From Klebsiella planticola ATCC 33531 (GTDB lineage Bacteria > Pseudomonadota > Gammaproteobacteria > Enterobacterales > Enterobacteriaceae), in assembly GCF_000735435.1 (NCBI RefSeq), contig NZ_JMPP01000034.1:1-33628 (forward strand): DNA of 33,628 nucleotides, given 5' to 3'. Shown here in pieces: positions 33,201 to 33,628 of this stretch (the stretch's first letter is position 1; each line of letters starts with the position of its first letter). The notes beneath the pieces are model-generated. The model made no database searches. It saw nothing but the letters and a program-made list of their open reading frames with translations, and was not told the origin of the DNA. The translations under genes were made by a program, and so were the position numbers.

Positions 33201-33628
33201 GTGCACTGCCGTACAGGCAGCTTAGAAATGTTAAACAGCGCCTGCAACGCCTGGTACTGCGTGCACTGCCGTACAGGCAGCTTAGAAAAGACATCACCAT
33301 CCCATCCACGCGTAGTACGCGTGCACTGCCGTACAGGCAGCTTAGAAATGAAACACGAGCCCGTGCGTACTCAGGTAGTGGTGCACTGCCGTACAGGCAG
33401 CTTAGAAAAGATACCGATATTCCTCACGGGTTCAGGGGGTGTGCACTGCCGTACAGGCAGCTTAGAAAGGATAACTTGGTTACATCACTCTCCCATTGGG
33501 GTGCACTGCCGTACAGGCAGCTTAGAAAATCAGAATAAAGCCCACGTCAGGGAGCACGGTGTGCACTGCCGTACAGGCAGCTTAGAAACAAACATCAGCG
33601 CGTCACTTGCCAGCGCATACGTGCACTG
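33201..33628 (+). CRISPR. Type I-F CRISPR array, truncated at window edge
   Basis: Seven complete identical 28-nt repeats start at 33201, 33261, 33321, 33381, 33441, 33501 and 33561; an eighth is cut at 33621-33628. The seven spacers are all exactly 32 nt (33229-33260, 33289-33320, 33349-33380, 33409-33440, 33469-33500, 33529-33560, 33589-33620). The repeat holds CTGCC-GTACA-GGCAG, the Cas6f (Csy4) hairpin, and ends CTTAGAAA, the 8-nt crRNA 5' handle. It differs from the common I-F form at the third base (GTG instead of GTT). No degenerate repeat appears, so this is the leader-proximal end. No cas gene is in the window. Confidence 0.97.

Overview
The window is chromosomal DNA from a member of the Enterobacteriaceae. 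Gene order and protein sequence closely match the purine/urate catabolism cluster of Escherichia coli (xdh-ygeV to uacT), and ydhS and cynT relatives are also present. It looks Klebsiella/Enterobacter/Kluyvera-like, but I cannot assign a genus from the sequence alone.

Positions 1-20945 hold an anaerobic urate/purine degradation cluster. From the left: the first 41 codons of an fdhF-type formate dehydrogenase H gene (minus strand, cut by the window edge), uacT (urate permease), ygfT (large Fe-S/flavin oxidoreductase), a frameshifted ygfS, ssnA and ygfK, mocA (molybdopterin cytidylyltransferase), the divergent pair yqeC-yqeB (molybdenum hydroxylase maturation), and a minus-strand operon ygeW-ygeX-ygeY-hyuA-yqeA. 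That operon encodes a carbamoyltransferase homologue, diaminopropionate ammonia-lyase, an M20 hydrolase, a dihydropyrimidinase-type amidohydrolase and a carbamate kinase. ygeV, a sigma-54 activator, is divergent from it. Compared with E. coli, the block ygfM-xdhD-xanQ-guaD-ghxQ is absent between ssnA and ygfS, and an fdhF gene lies beside uacT.

Sigma-54 (-24/-12) promoter matches with exact GG-N10-GC spacing lie upstream of uacT and ygfK. A weaker -12 match lies upstream of ygeW. Another good match precedes an OFA-family MFS transporter just past ygeV. This suggests one YgeV-controlled regulon that includes the transporter. The proposed flow is uptake of urate by UacT, reduction with electrons from formate (FdhF, YgfT/YgfS), ring opening by amidohydrolases (SsnA, HyuA, YgeY), and carbamoyl and diaminopropionate salvage by YgeW/YqeA/YgeX to give ATP, ammonia and pyruvate. 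The step order is inference.

Positions 21222-31957 carry ordinary accessory metabolism: the OFA transporter, a CynT-type carbonic anhydrase, a zinc-ribbon/MBL-fold protein, a YghA-like SDR, a 49-residue charged protein, ydhS, a GST with a divergent LysR gene, and a second LysR gene divergent from an NTF2-like/SDR pair.

Positions 32038-33628 look like a defence region. A RES/Xre toxin-antitoxin pair has a strong operator palindrome. It is divergent from the leader of a type I-F CRISPR array (seven complete 28-nt repeats, seven 32-nt spacers, running off the right edge). The leader contains an exact IHF consensus site. No cas gene is visible. No tRNA, rRNA or insertion sequence was recognised.
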